From contig JAKUDP010000013.1 of NCBI GenBank assembly GCA_022570795.1, forward strand, positions 1,488,001 to 1,552,000: a stretch of DNA of 64,000 bases, written 5' to 3'. Of this stretch, positions 40,405-52,631 are shown one piece after another. Every line of letters begins with the position of its first letter. Position 1 is the stretch's first letter. A program made the translations under genes and the position numbers. The DNA comes from Sphaerulina vaccinii (taxonomy: Eukaryota; Ascomycota; Dothideomycetes; Mycosphaerellales; Mycosphaerellaceae). The notes beneath the pieces are model-generated. The model saw only the letters and a list, made by a program, of their open reading frames with translations, did not search any database and was not told where the DNA came from.

Positions 40405-41153
40405 GATGATAATTCTACTCGGATGAGCTGGGACGATAGCAAGACGTGGGTGATTTCGAGCTTGTAGACACAGGTACGCAAAACGCGACGAACCTGCATG
40501 TACATATTGCAATCCTCAGCCTGATAAACTATAACCCCTCACCTCGAGCGATCAGGCTGAGAGTGGCTTGCAGATGTCGGAGCCGAATTGAAAGGACATG
40601 AGCTGCTCAGCAAATCAGAATGCAGCAATGCCATGCATTGCAAGCCCGCGAACTCGTTATCAGAAATCTTGGGTCATGCAGCTGAGCTCGATGGAGGGAA
40701 GCTATCTCAAGGTTCGATCTGATAAAGGATGAGGATCAGTCCACGTGGAGGAAAGACTTGATAAGCATCTTCTGATGAAATATACATAGCCCGAGCGACC
40801 AGGTTCAAGTGGCGTTGACTGTCGGTGATATATACCTACTAGCTAGTAGCAGGTTGACAACGAAACCGAGAAGGTTTAATATGGAGACACGAGAGGACGC
40901 CACTGACTAATCGTGAATTCGTGGTTGACAAGCTTGGCAGTTCCCATATGGAGGTATTGGCACATCACTACAACCATCATCACCATCATCATCGCCCATC
41001 AAAGTGTCATGCTCAGACCATCTTGTGTTGGGGTGTGGATGTGTCAGCCTTGGGTTCTTCCGTGAACTGTGAACTGTTGATGTTTCTGTTTGGATCAAGA
41101 CAGCCCGGTGAAGAACTTCACCAACCGTGTCGGAGCATGGCATCATGCTATAT
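40405..41153. other. intergenic stretch of 0.75 kb
   Basis: 5' flank of the basic protein and 3' flank of the permease. A short run of CAT/CAC triplets occurs at about 40974-40994. Nothing else is seen. Confidence 0.4.
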
Positions 41154-43178
41154 CTAACTTGTACTGAACGGGTTCGTACACGACCACGAAGTCACTACAG
41201 ATCCACCTGGCCCAAATGCGGACTCGAGCGCCAGAACAGCAGCCCAGGTACCCATACCGGAAGCCGCGAGCCCAGCAAGAGAGTATAGCAAAGCCGGCAC
41301 GGTCCACATCCAACCCTTTACAAATCCACGCATCCACCTCTTTGGCCCAGAATCATGTCGGGTGGTGACACCAGTCTCAGGATTGAAGCCTTCACCTGGT
41401 AGAGAGCTGTACTGTTGCACCTTCAACGCCAAGAAGATGATTCCCGGGAATGAATACGTGAAGTTTAGGCTGAAGAGTCCTCCAACGAAGTTGGTGAAGG
41501 CAGGGAACTCTGGAACGGACATGGCGACCACGAAGACGATGATCCAGTAGATTGGCCCAAGGCCCCACCAGATGTACTTGCCCTTCGTTGTTGTAATTGG
41601 TGGCAGCTTAAAGACCTCCTGGCCGATTTCGAGGTAGACTGTTTTCAGGCCGACATTGAAGTACAAGACTAGAGAACGTCAGTGTGTGCCTGGTAGCGTT
41701 TATCGTTAGAGTGAGACTTACATATCGTGAGCCAACCAGTTATCAACGTAAGCACATTGCCAGCAATCTGCAGACCCACTGGCTTCACTGACTGGACGAC
41801 GACCGAGTAGCTGTACTGGCCGTAGTAATTGTACACCTGACCTTCTGTAAGCTCAATGTTGCACGAAATCAAGCAGTATACTTACAAAGACGCCGAAGAA
41901 GATGTACACACAAGCTATGAACAATTGAGCAAAGAAAACAGCTTTCCAGAAGTCCAAAGGATGGCGCATCTCAGCCAAGAACGCGACGAATAAGATCGCG
42001 CCGGAGTACGCGTAAACGATACTGTTGATACCATTGAACTGAGCAGCGAACAGGTTCGCGTCTGTTGGCTGATACTCAACCGGTGGAGTACCGCCGAACG
42101 TCCTTACGGGCACAGGATCCGTAGCCCATGCTTTCGGCAGAATCCCACTGTTGACTTGCGCCACTGGGCTTGGTCCGAAACGAGCAGCAGCCACGCAAAC
42201 GATGATGAAGCAAATCACATTGAGCCAGATGCAGAAGTTACTGAGCCAGCTGAGATGCTTCAAAGATCGCAGATATCCACTAGCCATGCCGACAACGAGA
42301 ATGATGACTCCAGTAACGACGTAACACAAGCTTGTGTTTGCAGCGAGTTGTGCAAGAACATTGGTCTGACCAAGCTGGAGAACCGCGACGCTCAAGAACA
42401 TCTGAAGTGCCTGGGCGACGTTGATGAAGTGGCGAGCTTTAGGACCAAAGAGACGGAAGACGTGGTCGCCGAAGCTCAGAACTGGAAACCGAGAAGAGTC
42501 AAGAGTCAAGAACGTTCTCCAGATCATCCATCCAGATGCGGCTGCGGCTAAACCCATGAGTACGAACATACCAACACCGAGTCCATAACCTGTGTTCGCG
42601 AAGACATAAGGTGTTTGCGACCAGCCAAGGATATCGGACTGGCACATGTCAGTGAGCCTTCTTTATGGTTGATGATGGAACAGATAGATTACCGTGATCA
42701 GGTAGAAGACTCCTCCCCAGCTGGCAGTGCGCATTGCTCGCACAGCTGTACGCCACTCCGCATCGAGCTCATGTGTAGTAGAAGGCGGGATCGGCTTGGC
42801 ATCATCACTTTCACTGCCATGCTCCTTCGAGCGTGCTAGCTGGTCCTGAATGGCTTTCTCATCTGAAGGTCCAGCGACACTCATGTGTCTTTCCTTCTTC
42901 GGCATGATGGACGATGCGAGGGTGCCAAGTATAGTGTCGTTTCCTTTATATCGTTTGAACTCCTCTATCTCCATCTGTCGTTCCACTCCAGCCCAGTAAC
43001 TGTACTCTTCCAGAGTAACTTTGGGGTCAAGCCGAGCTCGGAAGCCGTAGAGACGTTGTTCGATCCCAGGATGTTCACCACTTGTAGACATCTTTCTCGC
43101 CTCATGTGGGTTGGCCAGCATCTCCTCGACTTGGCCAGTGGGCGGCAACATGGCCGGTTGTCCAGGAACCAGAGCCAT
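41154..43178 (-). CDS. amino acid transporter, AAAP (Aa_trans) family
   Basis: Four exons (43178-42693, 42638-41886, 41836-41722, 41668-41154) give 622 residues. About 150 hydrophilic N-terminal residues precede the permease, which begins at RTASWGGVFYLIT and crosses the first intron into SDILGWSQTPYVFANTGYG. Ten to eleven membrane segments follow. Family landmarks are GINSIVYAYSGAILFVAFLAEM, HPLDFWKAVFFAQ and the junction GVFVYNYYGQYSYS; the third junction gives LTIFLYFNVGLK. Proton-coupled uptake of amino acids at the plasma or vacuolar membrane is the family role; substrate is not predictable. Confidence 0.9.
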
Positions 43179-43973
43179 GGTGGAGGATGTTGAATGTAAG
43201 TGAAGATGCTAGGTGACAGGCTGGATGCATACAAGGAGGACAAGCGAAGCAAAAGCGGCTCGCGCCAGTGTTATACCTATGATCTGGACCTATACGTACC
43301 GGCCGTGGAGACACATGACCTGCAAGCCTTCAAGCCAGCACTATCGTCAAGCCTGCGTCCCACGACCGCCTCGCCAAACAGAGCGTTATCAGTTGGGGGC
43401 CACACGCCTTCATCGGCAGGACGCATATGTGCGGCTTGTGCAATCGAGAAGGGTAGAAGAGCAGAGGTTCACACAGTGCGGGAGACACGGCATATATCTA
43501 CCTTCCCGATGCGGCAATGGTGACGTTGCCTCGTGTTGGTGGAGGCGTAGGAAGAAAGAATACCAAGCATACGCAAGCTATACCAAGCCTTTTTGATTGT
43601 GCAAAAGATTGATGAATGTGTCCAATACGAATGTTCAGAACCAGCCTGGTATGTGATCCAGATCAGGAAGTTGTGTGCGTGCCACGCAAACACGACGCCT
43701 CAAGCGCAAGCCGAACTCCGTTGCCATCAATCATGTTGCGCGAATAGAGCCCATGACCCCACATTCGCGTGTTTGGCATGTCTCTTCTGCATGTACTATT
43801 CGTCGCGAACGAGGTCGAGAAGTGCCTCATGCAACGTACGTCGGTAATGTCGTGTTCCTGATAGCGATGTTGCATCGTCGTACTTGCCTGCCCGTCAAGT
43901 CTCTGGGGAGTGTCCAGCGCTGTCTGCATGTTGCAACCATCCGCGCACGCCTGAATTCTCAGGGTATCGCGTG
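43179..43973. other. intergenic stretch of 0.8 kb
   Basis: Promoter of the amino acid permease on the left and 3' flank of the DAL5-type permease on the right. No coding or RNA feature is seen. Confidence 0.4.
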
Positions 43974-45557
43974 CTACAGTGGATATCTGAAAGCCATGTT
44001 GACACGATCAGTAACATCGAGGAAGGTTGGATCGACTTCTTCGCCATTCTCGTCGTAGAATCGCTCAATCTTCTCCTGCCAGTTCAGATTTCTGCGGCGA
44101 TTCTCTCGCACCAGGAAGTGCCGGATCACAAGCAGCGAGAATGGTCGAACGACGAAAGTTACCAGAATGATGACCCAAGGAACTCTGTAGCGAGGCGCAT
44201 ATTTCTCTTCCCACATCTGCGGACTCAATAGATTGCCAAGACAGTATCCGATGAGTAGCATGGCATTGGTCGTGGTCTTCTTTGTATGGCCAGTAGTAGT
44301 AGCCGCTACCCAGGCAAGGACTGCGATGAAGTCTGGTCCACCAAAGAAGCTCAGGTACACAGAGAATAGCAAAGCGCCTTGGGCAGACCATGGCAGCGAG
44401 ACCAGAAGAACGCCGGAAATGATATTTGGGATTGCATAAATCGCGCCAATGTAGGCTCTCGAGTTGCTGAACGTCCTCATTGCCCAGATCACCGTGAGTG
44501 TCGCGACGATCTGAATGGCACCATTGCCGCAGCCAAGTAGAGTAGTCTGATTGACCGTGAAGCCGAAGGACTCGATGACCATGGCCATCATGTTGAAGGA
44601 TGAGTTTGACACATTTGATACAGCAGCATATGCGGCGAATGCCCAGGACTTCCAGTCTTTCATGGCTTCCACAAATTGCTCGCGCTTCCAGCTCTTGTTC
44701 TCGATACCAGTGCTTCTGTTGCGAAGACGAGCGATAGCGATCTGCTTTTCCTCTTGGCTCAGAAAGGACGCCGTCATTGGGCTATCAGGGATGAAGAACC
44801 AGAAGCATACGCCAACGACTAGAGTCAGAGCACCAGTGACGATCATATACAGCTTCCAAGGCGCGATGATATCGTGATCGACCTGATATAATCCATACGC
44901 CACCAAGCCATTGAAGATCTGAGCTGTGCCATTCATCATCGACCAGTATCCGATACGCTGAGCTCCCTCTTCGTGTGTATAAAACATGCTGGTGATGACT
45001 AGGAAGCCAGCAGTGATACAGCCCTCCGAAGCTCCAAGTAGCAGGCGACATACAAATAAGCCAGCAAAGTTATGGCAAGCAGCGTGGGCGCAAAGCACCA
45101 CTCCCCACAAAAGGATGTTACAAGCCATCCACTTTCCCGCTGGGAATTTCTGGAGACCAAGGTTCTGCGGCCATTCGAACATCAGATAAGCAAGGTAGAA
45201 GATGGTGCCAAGCCAGTTGTATTGCAGCTGGGACAGGTTGTTGTCCTTTTTGATGCCCATGATGGAAGATGTTCCTAGAGTGGTCTTGTCCGTGAATTGC
45301 ACAAAGTACACTATCATTAGAAGAGGCATAATATGCCAGTCTATCTTGCGTCGTATGCGGCGACTCTCGTCTTCGGTGACCTGGCCATGATATCCTGCTA
45401 TAAGTCTAGCTGCTGCATCGACTTCATTTAGAGCCACGAGATGACTCCCAGCATCAGTCTGGAGAGAGGCAGTTCGTTGCGCTGTTGCGTGTGATTTCTC
45501 GGACATCTCGACTCCTGTCGACGTAGCAGCTGGCTCTTTGACGTCTTGAGGGGACAT
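43974..45557 (-). CDS. MFS anion:cation symporter, allantoate permease (DAL5) type
   Basis: Single exon, 527 residues, ATG at 45557. The hydrophilic N-terminus (about 70 residues) ends in RRIRRKIDWHIMPLLMIVYF, the usual entry to the ACS/DAL5 subfamily. DKTTLGTSSIMGIKKD, MFEWPQNLGLQKFPAGKW and CRLLLGASEGCITAGFLVIT are further subfamily blocks. Twelve membrane segments are visible. The C-terminus ENRRRNLNWQEKIERFYDEN is typical. These carriers import organic anions such as allantoate, nicotinate, pantothenate or dipeptides; which one cannot be told. Confidence 0.92.
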   Translation of the reverse strand: MSPQDVKEPAATSTGVEMSEKSHATAQRTASLQTDAGSHLVALNEVDAAARLIAGYHGQVTEDESRRIRRKIDWHIMPLLMIVYFVQFTDKTTLGTSSIMGIKKDNNLSQLQYNWLGTIFYLAYLMFEWPQNLGLQKFPAGKWMACNILLWGVVLCAHAACHNFAGLFVCRLLLGASEGCITAGFLVITSMFYTHEEGAQRIGYWSMMNGTAQIFNGLVAYGLYQVDHDIIAPWKLYMIVTGALTLVVGVCFWFFIPDSPMTASFLSQEEKQIAIARLRNRSTGIENKSWKREQFVEAMKDWKSWAFAAYAAVSNVSNSSFNMMAMVIESFGFTVNQTTLLGCGNGAIQIVATLTVIWAMRTFSNSRAYIGAIYAIPNIISGVLLVSLPWSAQGALLFSVYLSFFGGPDFIAVLAWVAATTTGHTKKTTTNAMLLIGYCLGNLLSPQMWEEKYAPRYRVPWVIILVTFVVRPFSLLVIRHFLVRENRRRNLNWQEKIERFYDENGEEVDPTFLDVTDRVNMAFRYPL

Positions 45558-47566
45558 ATCGGCGCCGTACGTTTCTCGAGGTGTGGGAGGGCTTCAATGT
45601 TGGCTTGCACACATGCTCGCCCTTCTTCTTCTCCCTCTGCCTGAGACGCACAGCTTATAGGCGAGCAGATAGCTGTTCATCCATGTCGTTGTCGACCTGG
45701 TCGATGCGTGGGAGAACCAGGATGAGCTCTTTCGGCTTCATTCTCCCAAAGCAAGCCCGACTATATCCCGTAGGAGCACAGGAGTGTTATGAGTGGAAGA
45801 CATCTTTAATGTATGCGGTAGTATCTCTTGACAAGATCTTGAGCTGAACTTTGGTGGTGCAGGAGGTGCCTAGGCCGTTGGTGGCGATCAGTACTAGACG
45901 TTAAAACATCGTCCGCAGATCGCTTGAGCTGGATTGTGGTTAGAGTAGTATAAGGTAGAGGTTCCGGAACTGCTTTGCGAAGAGCGGAACCATCTGCAGC
46001 CTGATCTCCTCGAGTCGTCCTCAGGCGATCACGAGTGTGCACGAGAGGTAGCCTGACATGCGAGACGTCTTTTTCAAGATCTCACCGCATATGATCCTGT
46101 ATGGCATGCTCTCACACATGCTCGCCAGGGAAAATTTGTAAAGCAAGTGATGACCGAGGTGCTCGAAATGCTTCCGTTGAGCTCGCCGTCGGCCGCCCGT
46201 AGGCGTGCAAGGAGCTTTCTGTTGATGAGCATTGTTTGACGAAACGAAGTTTGAAAGGAAGGAAGGAGCACAAGTCTCCTCGGCCTTGGCTCCGGCGCAC
46301 GTGGCGTCAGAGAACAAACACCACCTACCTCCTCAATGTGTTCAGACTGATATCGTATGAACATGGTCAGCTCTTTCCCCCCTTCGAACTCAGCGCTCGC
46401 TTCAAGGCCCAGTCTCGCTGGTCGTAGATCTATCGCGATCCTCTGGACGTGTTGAAACCCCAACGCCATATCTCGGGAATCGAATGGAAAGAGGCGATGT
46501 CAACTTCAAAAGGAACATTCAGTCTCCGAAGTGACAAGATGTGATCCGGCAAGCAAGGCTGGATCGGCGCGCACAATGGCGAAAGAAATGGAATTGAAAA
46601 GCTGTCGCATACACTCTTCGGAAAGCAGACATCGTGCCAAAGGCGCAATTGAACAATGTCAGCTTGTTTGCATGCCATGGCACTCCACATACAGCGCTGG
46701 CAACAATGCTCTATTCCACACACGCCTCTCTAACACGGAGTGAGTTCGAGCTGTGTCCTAGCACTGTGGTCGTGGTGAGCATGATGCGGAACTTGCACAG
46801 ACGTCGGATCTGGGACGAGTACGTGCCAATGGTTCACGACCATGGGCGCATTCCAGCGCTTCAGGGCCTCCAGCAGACCTAGGATATGATAGTACCCTGT
46901 GAGCTGCAAATTTATGCCAGTGCCAGTAGCAGACACCAGGTTCGCCGGAAGAGTTATCGTCCTGGAAAGGATCTATATATCTGGCGGACGAATCTTATTG
47001 AGTTGTTCAACTATACAACCAAATGAGCCAATCATGCAAGATCAAAGCGCCGACTCTTGCCTCTATTTCCATGATGGTCTATCCTCGCACAATCGCATCA
47101 ACCTCACCGCCAATGCCCACGTGACATTCGGCGAAGGATTCCGTTGCCGTTCGCTTATTGGCTAAGACTGACGCCGGAGCCCGGTCAACAGTAATACATA
47201 CATGGACTCTCGCCATCGATGTCAGAAGCGCCTAAGAATGGACACGATCTCGGCACGCAACCCCAGGATGCAGACTGAAGATAAGAAAAGCTTTACAAAG
47301 GGCACAAGCCGGATGTCGTGCGTATCCAATAGCATGGCACGCGCAGTAGAAGTCTATATCATGGCACGCGAGATCCACCCGTGAGTTCATTCGGCAACAT
47401 AATCATGGTCTTCGGGCATCCGGTTCCACATGTTCGATCGGAGTTCAAGGTAGGGACAGTCAAGACACACCTTGCGATATAAGTGACCTCCCCACAGAGC
47501 GCATCCTCTGCTGATGCTAGAAGCCAACGCATTCCGCCTCTGTGTTGCATTCGCACGCTGTTTACG
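45558..47566. other. 2-kb gene-poor stretch
   Basis: It lies between the divergent DAL5-type and P450 genes. I found only short frames without motifs on both strands and no RNA-like repeats. Confidence 0.4.
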
Positions 47567-49251
47567 ATGTCCTTGATCAATCTAGCAGCTTCACCGCTGG
47601 TGCTAGCAGCCGTGTTGTTCGTGCTTGCTCCTACTCTCTTTGTAAGTATCTCGCAACCTACCTTACGCGACATGACTTAGCCTCTGACATCCCGCAGCTT
47701 CTGCAGCGATACCTGATCTCCCCGCTGAACGGAATACCTGGACCATGGTGGGCGAGACTCTCAGCGATCCCACTATTCTTCAAATCTGCAGTGTGTCGCC
47801 AACAAGCACAGACGATAGAAGACCTGCACAAACAGTATGGGCCGATTGTTCGCGTGGCTCCTGATGAAGTAGCTGTATCATCGCTCGCTGGGTTCAAGGC
47901 TGTTCACAAGATTGGTGGTGGCTTCACGAAGTCAGCATGGTATGGGTTCATTGGCCCAACTGAGAAGAATTATGGTCCTGCCGGTCTCTTTCAAGAACTT
48001 GATCCACACAAGCATGCTCAAACGAGGAAGATGTTCTCTCGCGGCTTCTCGACTGCAAGCTTGAGAGCTGAATGGGAAGACATGGTCCGGAGCAAGGTTG
48101 CCAAAGCTGTCGACGGCATGGCTCGAGAAGCAAAGGGTAGGAATGGTATCGCTGATGTGAGACGGTGGTGGACACTCATGGCCAGTGATGTCGTGAGCGA
48201 GCTCATGTTTGGCGAATCGCTTGGTGGCCTGGACACTCAAGAGGTAGCTCATCTGCGCTTCTCGACTCTGCATACACTGACTGATATCGCAGATGCACCC
48301 CTTCTTCCACAAAGTGTTTACCTCAAATCTTGCCTCTACAATGTACTTCTACATGCCAGTAGTATACGAAGTGCTCAGCCGGATACCACTACCGGCATTG
48401 ACAGAGTTCTTCAATGCCTGGCGAGCTCTCCTCGACATCTCATCAATTGCATACAAGAACAGTCTGGGTAACGCTTCGAAGAAGAACATCTTCTCTGGAA
48501 TCCTGGAAAAGGCAGAGAAAGACGGCGAGGGAGCTCTATCTCCAATGCAAGTCACAGTGGAAGCCGGTGTCTTCATCATTGCTGGCAGCGATACCACGTC
48601 CGAATCTCTCACATATCTCATCTGGGCTGCATTGAAGCGTCCTGAAGTCGCCAAGGCAATTCAAGAAGAGCTGTTCGCCAATAACCTTGATCTGACTGAC
48701 GCGGAACTGGAGAGACTGCCTGTCCTCAATGCGGTCATCAAAGAAACTCTCCGCCTCTACTCTGCTGTACCCATGCCTCAGCCTCGAGTGGTCCCAAAGG
48801 GCGGCATTACGCTGGAGGGCCATTTCCTACCCGAAGGCACTGTCGTTAACACAACGCCATGGGTATCACACCGCGACCCTGCCGTCTTCCCTGATCCCGA
48901 GAGGTAAGTTGCGTTTGTCATTGCCTCTGCCCTTTGTCCTCGCTGACGCTCTTTGTTACTACCAGATTCGACTACACCCGCTGGTTGCCTGATGGACCTG
49001 CCACTCTGTCCAACGATGCACGCACCGCGTGGTGGGCCTTCGGCGCAGGCGGGTATACATGCATCGGCCAGCATCTGGCCATGATGGAGTTGAGACTCGC
49101 AGCGGCATTGTTCTTCAAGACATTTGTGGGCGCAAAGCTTGCGCCTGAGACAACGGACGACAGCATGACAATGATGAACTACGTTATCATATCACCCAAG
49201 AGTGGCCGCTTCATGGTCGACTTCTCTCAGGTAAAGTCACCAGGAGCATGA
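47567..49251 (+). CDS. cytochrome P450 monooxygenase
   Basis: Exons 47567-47641, 47698-48243, 48293-48903 and 48966-49251 give 505 residues. The first exon is an N-terminal membrane anchor (MSLINLAASPLVLAAVLFVL). NGIPGPWWARLS is the proline hinge. The I-helix oxygen-binding motif is AGSDTTSESL and the ExxR motif KETLRLYSAVPMPQPR. The PERF motif forms across the last junction (DPERFDYTRW). The heme loop is FGAGGYTCIG, with Tyr where Arg is usual, a variation shared by some fungal subfamilies that carry His there. Substrate unknown; no biosynthetic cluster is visible around it. Confidence 0.92.
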
Positions 49252-49879
49252 AGGAGTCGCAGCACAACACCAACGCCATGCCCACGCGAGATGGCCCCAC
49301 TTGAGTGAATGATGGCTGGCTAGGCAACGATGGATGTGCTTATACGTTCAAATATTGACGACCTATAGCATCAAATGCACCACTCTTACACACTTATAGT
49401 TCGCGCACTGCCAGTACATTGGGTCGTGCGCAACAGCTCGACAGCTCGACGACGAAGTTCGCCAGCGACAAGTTTTTCTGACATCTCCTTGGAAACCGCG
49501 CTAGTGAAGCATCATAAGTACTTCGCGCGCTCTTTTCCAACACTTGGGTTTCTTCCACCAACATCCACATCGCGAAGACATCTTGTAAGACTGCCTCACC
49601 GAAAACATGAACTCGAACATTGCTAACGGTCTCTAGCTGTATTGTCATCTCAGCGATCTCACTCACGCGCACAAATACCTCGCACAACGCCAGCCAGAAA
49701 ACAGGCCTTAGCCGGCGAAACGGGCATGAGGATGTCCGCGACTACGTTGTAGCGGCTCTCCGTCTATGAGCAGGCTTCACGGCGTCGGGGCGTAAGACAG
49801 ATCAGCAGAGCACTTCGCAACGGGTGTCAGAGAACGACGGGATTCGTGCATCACACAAGCCGATGAAACAGGCGTCGAA
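49252..49879. other. intergenic stretch of 0.6 kb
   Basis: 3' flank of the P450 and 5' flank of the F-box-like gene. Nothing further is seen. Confidence 0.4.
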
Positions 49880-51192
49880 ATGTTGGCATCGAGTAGGCTC
49901 CTTGACATCACACTCGAGATGTTCGAGCGTGTGGCCGAAAATCTCTCAAGCACAGATCTGGGGAGCCTGCGACTCACCAAGAAAATCTCTCAAGCACAGA
50001 TCTGGGGAGCCTGCGACTCACCAACAAAGAGGCACACGCGAAAGCCATGCGCACCTTCGTCAAGAAGACATTCAGCTGCATTGGTGTCATGATCGGAGAC
50101 GTAGAGGCGATCACCGAAGCCATCAAGATCGCAAAGCTCCCAGTATTTGGTCGAGCTGTCAAAGTCGTCGAAATCTTCACCAACGAGTTCAGCGAGGCGG
50201 TTAGGTGGAAGTCACATCGGCACCACAACACCCAACTTCGTCAGCAGCATGCATGGGCCAATGAGAAACCTCTGCACCTGCTCACAACACTATTTTCGCA
50301 CCTCCGTCGCAACTCCAGCGTTGATCGAGTCCGCATCACCGATTTCCGCTACGCCTTGTCACTACAGCATTTACTGGTGTCAAGGTACTCCAAGGGTTTA
50401 GACATGCTCAAAGATTCTGGCACAGCGGGCGGCTTCTGTTTGACGCGAGACTTGCATTGTACTCTGGAGGCGCTCTGCGTGAGTGGTCTGAAGTTCCGAG
50501 AGCTTGACATGCTTCACGATCCAGTCTGCATTGCGGATCACATCGGTGTCAGTCCAGAGGCCTTGAACTACCTCAGCGAATTGATGCCGATGTTAGAGAC
50601 GATAGAAATATCTTTTCAGATCGAGAAGCGCGAGCTCGCGGCATTCGGTGGTCCAGGTCAGCTCAGCGAGGCAGCCTGCAGAACTCTGGATGTCATCAAC
50701 TCCAAAGCAGTCAACCTGAAATACCTGCACATCCTCGACAAGTCCTACCGAGCCATTGACGGCAACATCCCTCCAGACATGCAACTTGCGGACGCGGACG
50801 TGGGATGGCATCTGCAGAGACTTCTGTCAGAACCACTTCCCGCTCTACAGACATTGGTCCTTGACCAAGGTCGCATCGCAGCTTCAGATCTCAAGAACTG
50901 TCTCGCCAATCAGTCAATCACCCAGCTTCGACTGTACAACTACCAGCTCGGCAACAGTTACGACCTCATCGAGGACAACGACGAGTACCTTGAAGCGCAA
51001 ATCGAACAGCTCTTCGACATCAAGAAGGTTCGCATCGACGACGAGATGCTTGAAGAGTTCTGGCAAGAGTACTCCGAGGTTGAGCAGAAGCGAGCTGCAG
51101 AGTTGAAGGAGGCCATTGAGAAGCAGCAGAAGGAGCAAGATCTCAAAGATGAAGAGACCGCGAACTATCTTGCTTGGCTAAAGGAGGATTAA
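49880..51192 (+). pseudogene. F-box-like gene interrupted by a 44-bp tandem duplication
   Basis: From ATG 49880 the frame reads MLASSRLLDITLEMFERVAE and then NLSSTDLGSLRLT, a typical F-box-like opening. At 49981 an exact second copy of the preceding 44 bp begins. Because 44 is not a multiple of three, the frame shifts and would end prematurely. The remaining coding region is intact in another frame from about 50025 to 51192, giving a protein of about 380 residues with leucine-rich blocks (SVDRVRITDFRY, PALQTLVLDQGRI) and a charged coiled-coil tail (KRAAELKEAIEKQQKEQD). F-box proteins select targets for SCF ubiquitin ligases. Translation could restart at ATG 50047 but would lack the F-box. Confidence 0.65.
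49937..50024. repeat. perfect 2 x 44-bp tandem duplication
   Basis: Bases 49937-49980 and 49981-50024 are identical, starting GAAAATCTCTCAAG and ending CGACTCACCAA. There is no GT in the unit, so it cannot simply be spliced out from inside. Confidence 0.95.
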
Positions 51193-51752
51193 TTGAAGAG
51201 CGAATGCATTGTACAGGTTGAGAACAACGTCGTGGAGGCAGCGCATGTTTGAGAGGACGACAGAGAGGCGATAGTAGAGCTCGCTTGGAATAGTGCGCAA
51301 GTGTTCCTCCTACCAGTCATCTTTTAGTGCAAGTCCCTCGTTTCATGCCCCAGATTGCATGTCCTATGTCCAAAGCATGCACGTGTACTTGCATGCTTGA
51401 GGTCTGCCCTTACGGTATTCCTGGACAGATGGGCAGGAGCAGACTCCGAGCGTACAAGGGCTCATGCAACTTCCCAGTCTGGCGCCTCATTTGACCTGGT
51501 CGATGTCGTGGAAGTCCTCAGCGAGAGCAACAGAATGTCCAACTGCAAATCTTCCTCCGGCTCCCATTATAGCCATTGCTGTCGCTGACGACTGCCATCA
51601 CCATCTCCAGACTTCCAGGTATGCTGATCAGGCAATGTGGAACCTACAAGAGACGTGTGAGCAGCCACTCCACCTGCTTTGTCCGGTCCAGTATTGTCTT
51701 CTGTGTGGTGCATCGCCATAAATCTGTTCTCATTGCTAAAACTCCAGCCATC
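51193..51752. other. intergenic stretch of 0.56 kb
   Basis: Promoter region of the cysteine-rich protein gene. No other feature. Confidence 0.4.
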
Positions 51753-52234
51753 ATGCTCCTGTCGCGCGATATCTCCTTGCTCTTCGCTATGAGCTTAGGC
51801 CTTGCATCAGCCACTCCACCGCAGACAATGGACACGGTCTGCTATCACTGGACATCGTTCTTGGAGAGCCTTGCTGACCACATCTGTCACAGTGCACTAG
51901 CGACGATCACTGCCGCTCACCTTGCAGAAATGATGTCAAGCCGCAATTCGCAGACGTCGTAGATTTCCACTGTGTCTCCGGGTTGTGTGACTGCACCGTA
52001 AGTGAAGAAGAGCGTCAAGTGCTCACCTACGATACTGAATTTGTCTTCGAACAGTTATCTTCCGATGATCGATGCAAACAAGTTTGTGTTGCATTCTGGG
52101 CCGAATTCTTCCCTGGATCGACTATAACCAGCGCGCATCAAGACCCAAGTGGCGCTAATGCGTGCTGTTGCGAGGGAAAATGCGCTGGACCATATAAAGC
52201 AGACTGTCTCGCGCAAGCGAGGGACAATTGTTGA
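51753..52234 (+). CDS. small secreted cysteine-rich protein
   Basis: Exons 51753-51836 and 51893-52234 give 141 residues. The signal peptide is MLLSRDISLLFAMSLGLASA. The rest has 14 cysteines: an N-terminal cluster CTSDDHCRSPC, then HCVSGLCDC, two in the middle (RCKQVC) and a C-terminal set NACCCEGKC ending ADC and DNC. The second exon was fixed because it alone gives a continuous frame with an even cysteine count. The intron has a CTGAC branch-type site and ACAG acceptor, but its donor GTCTGC is weak, so the exon 1 boundary is less sure. Typical of extracellular effectors or defensin-like proteins; no named family recognised. Confidence 0.65.
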
Positions 52235-52631
52235 TAGAAGTGGCCATCAATGGGGAGGGTGGACTGGGTACGGCGGGCCAGTAAGATTCTGTTCTCGAGC
52301 ACTGTAGCCCACCTGCCAGATCTTCTTGAGCATGATGACCGCGCTTCGTGCATGGTGCTTCAGATGCTGGATTGTGCTTTGAAGGAAAGAGAGGAGCACG
52401 GAGATCCGAATCCTGATATGCCGATATACGCGTACCCAGCGCCGTCAATAACCCATCAAAATATCATCCCTCTCTCCCCTTCCCAATTCCTTCAGTCGCC
52501 ATACGGAAGTATGTCCAGGATTAGGAACACAATATATGGAGTCCTGCATTCTCCCATAAGCGCACCCAAGCTGAGCATTGTTCAGCACTGGCGCTCATAG
52601 ACAAGAGCCTGCACAGCGATCTGAATGCAGT
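52235..52631. other. intergenic stretch of 0.4 kb
   Basis: Between the cysteine-rich gene and Myb/SANT paralogue 2. The paralogue frame stays open upstream to about 52578 without ATG. Confidence 0.4.

Noticed and set aside
39916..40467. 183-codon plus-strand frame
   Set aside because: Opposite-strand shadow of the basic coiled-coil gene at 40003-40404, whose composition is more protein-like.
41154..49251. A biosynthetic gene cluster formed by the amino acid permease, DAL5-type permease and P450
   Set aside because: No backbone synthase or tailoring set is present, gaps between them are 0.8-2 kb, and orientation is mixed.
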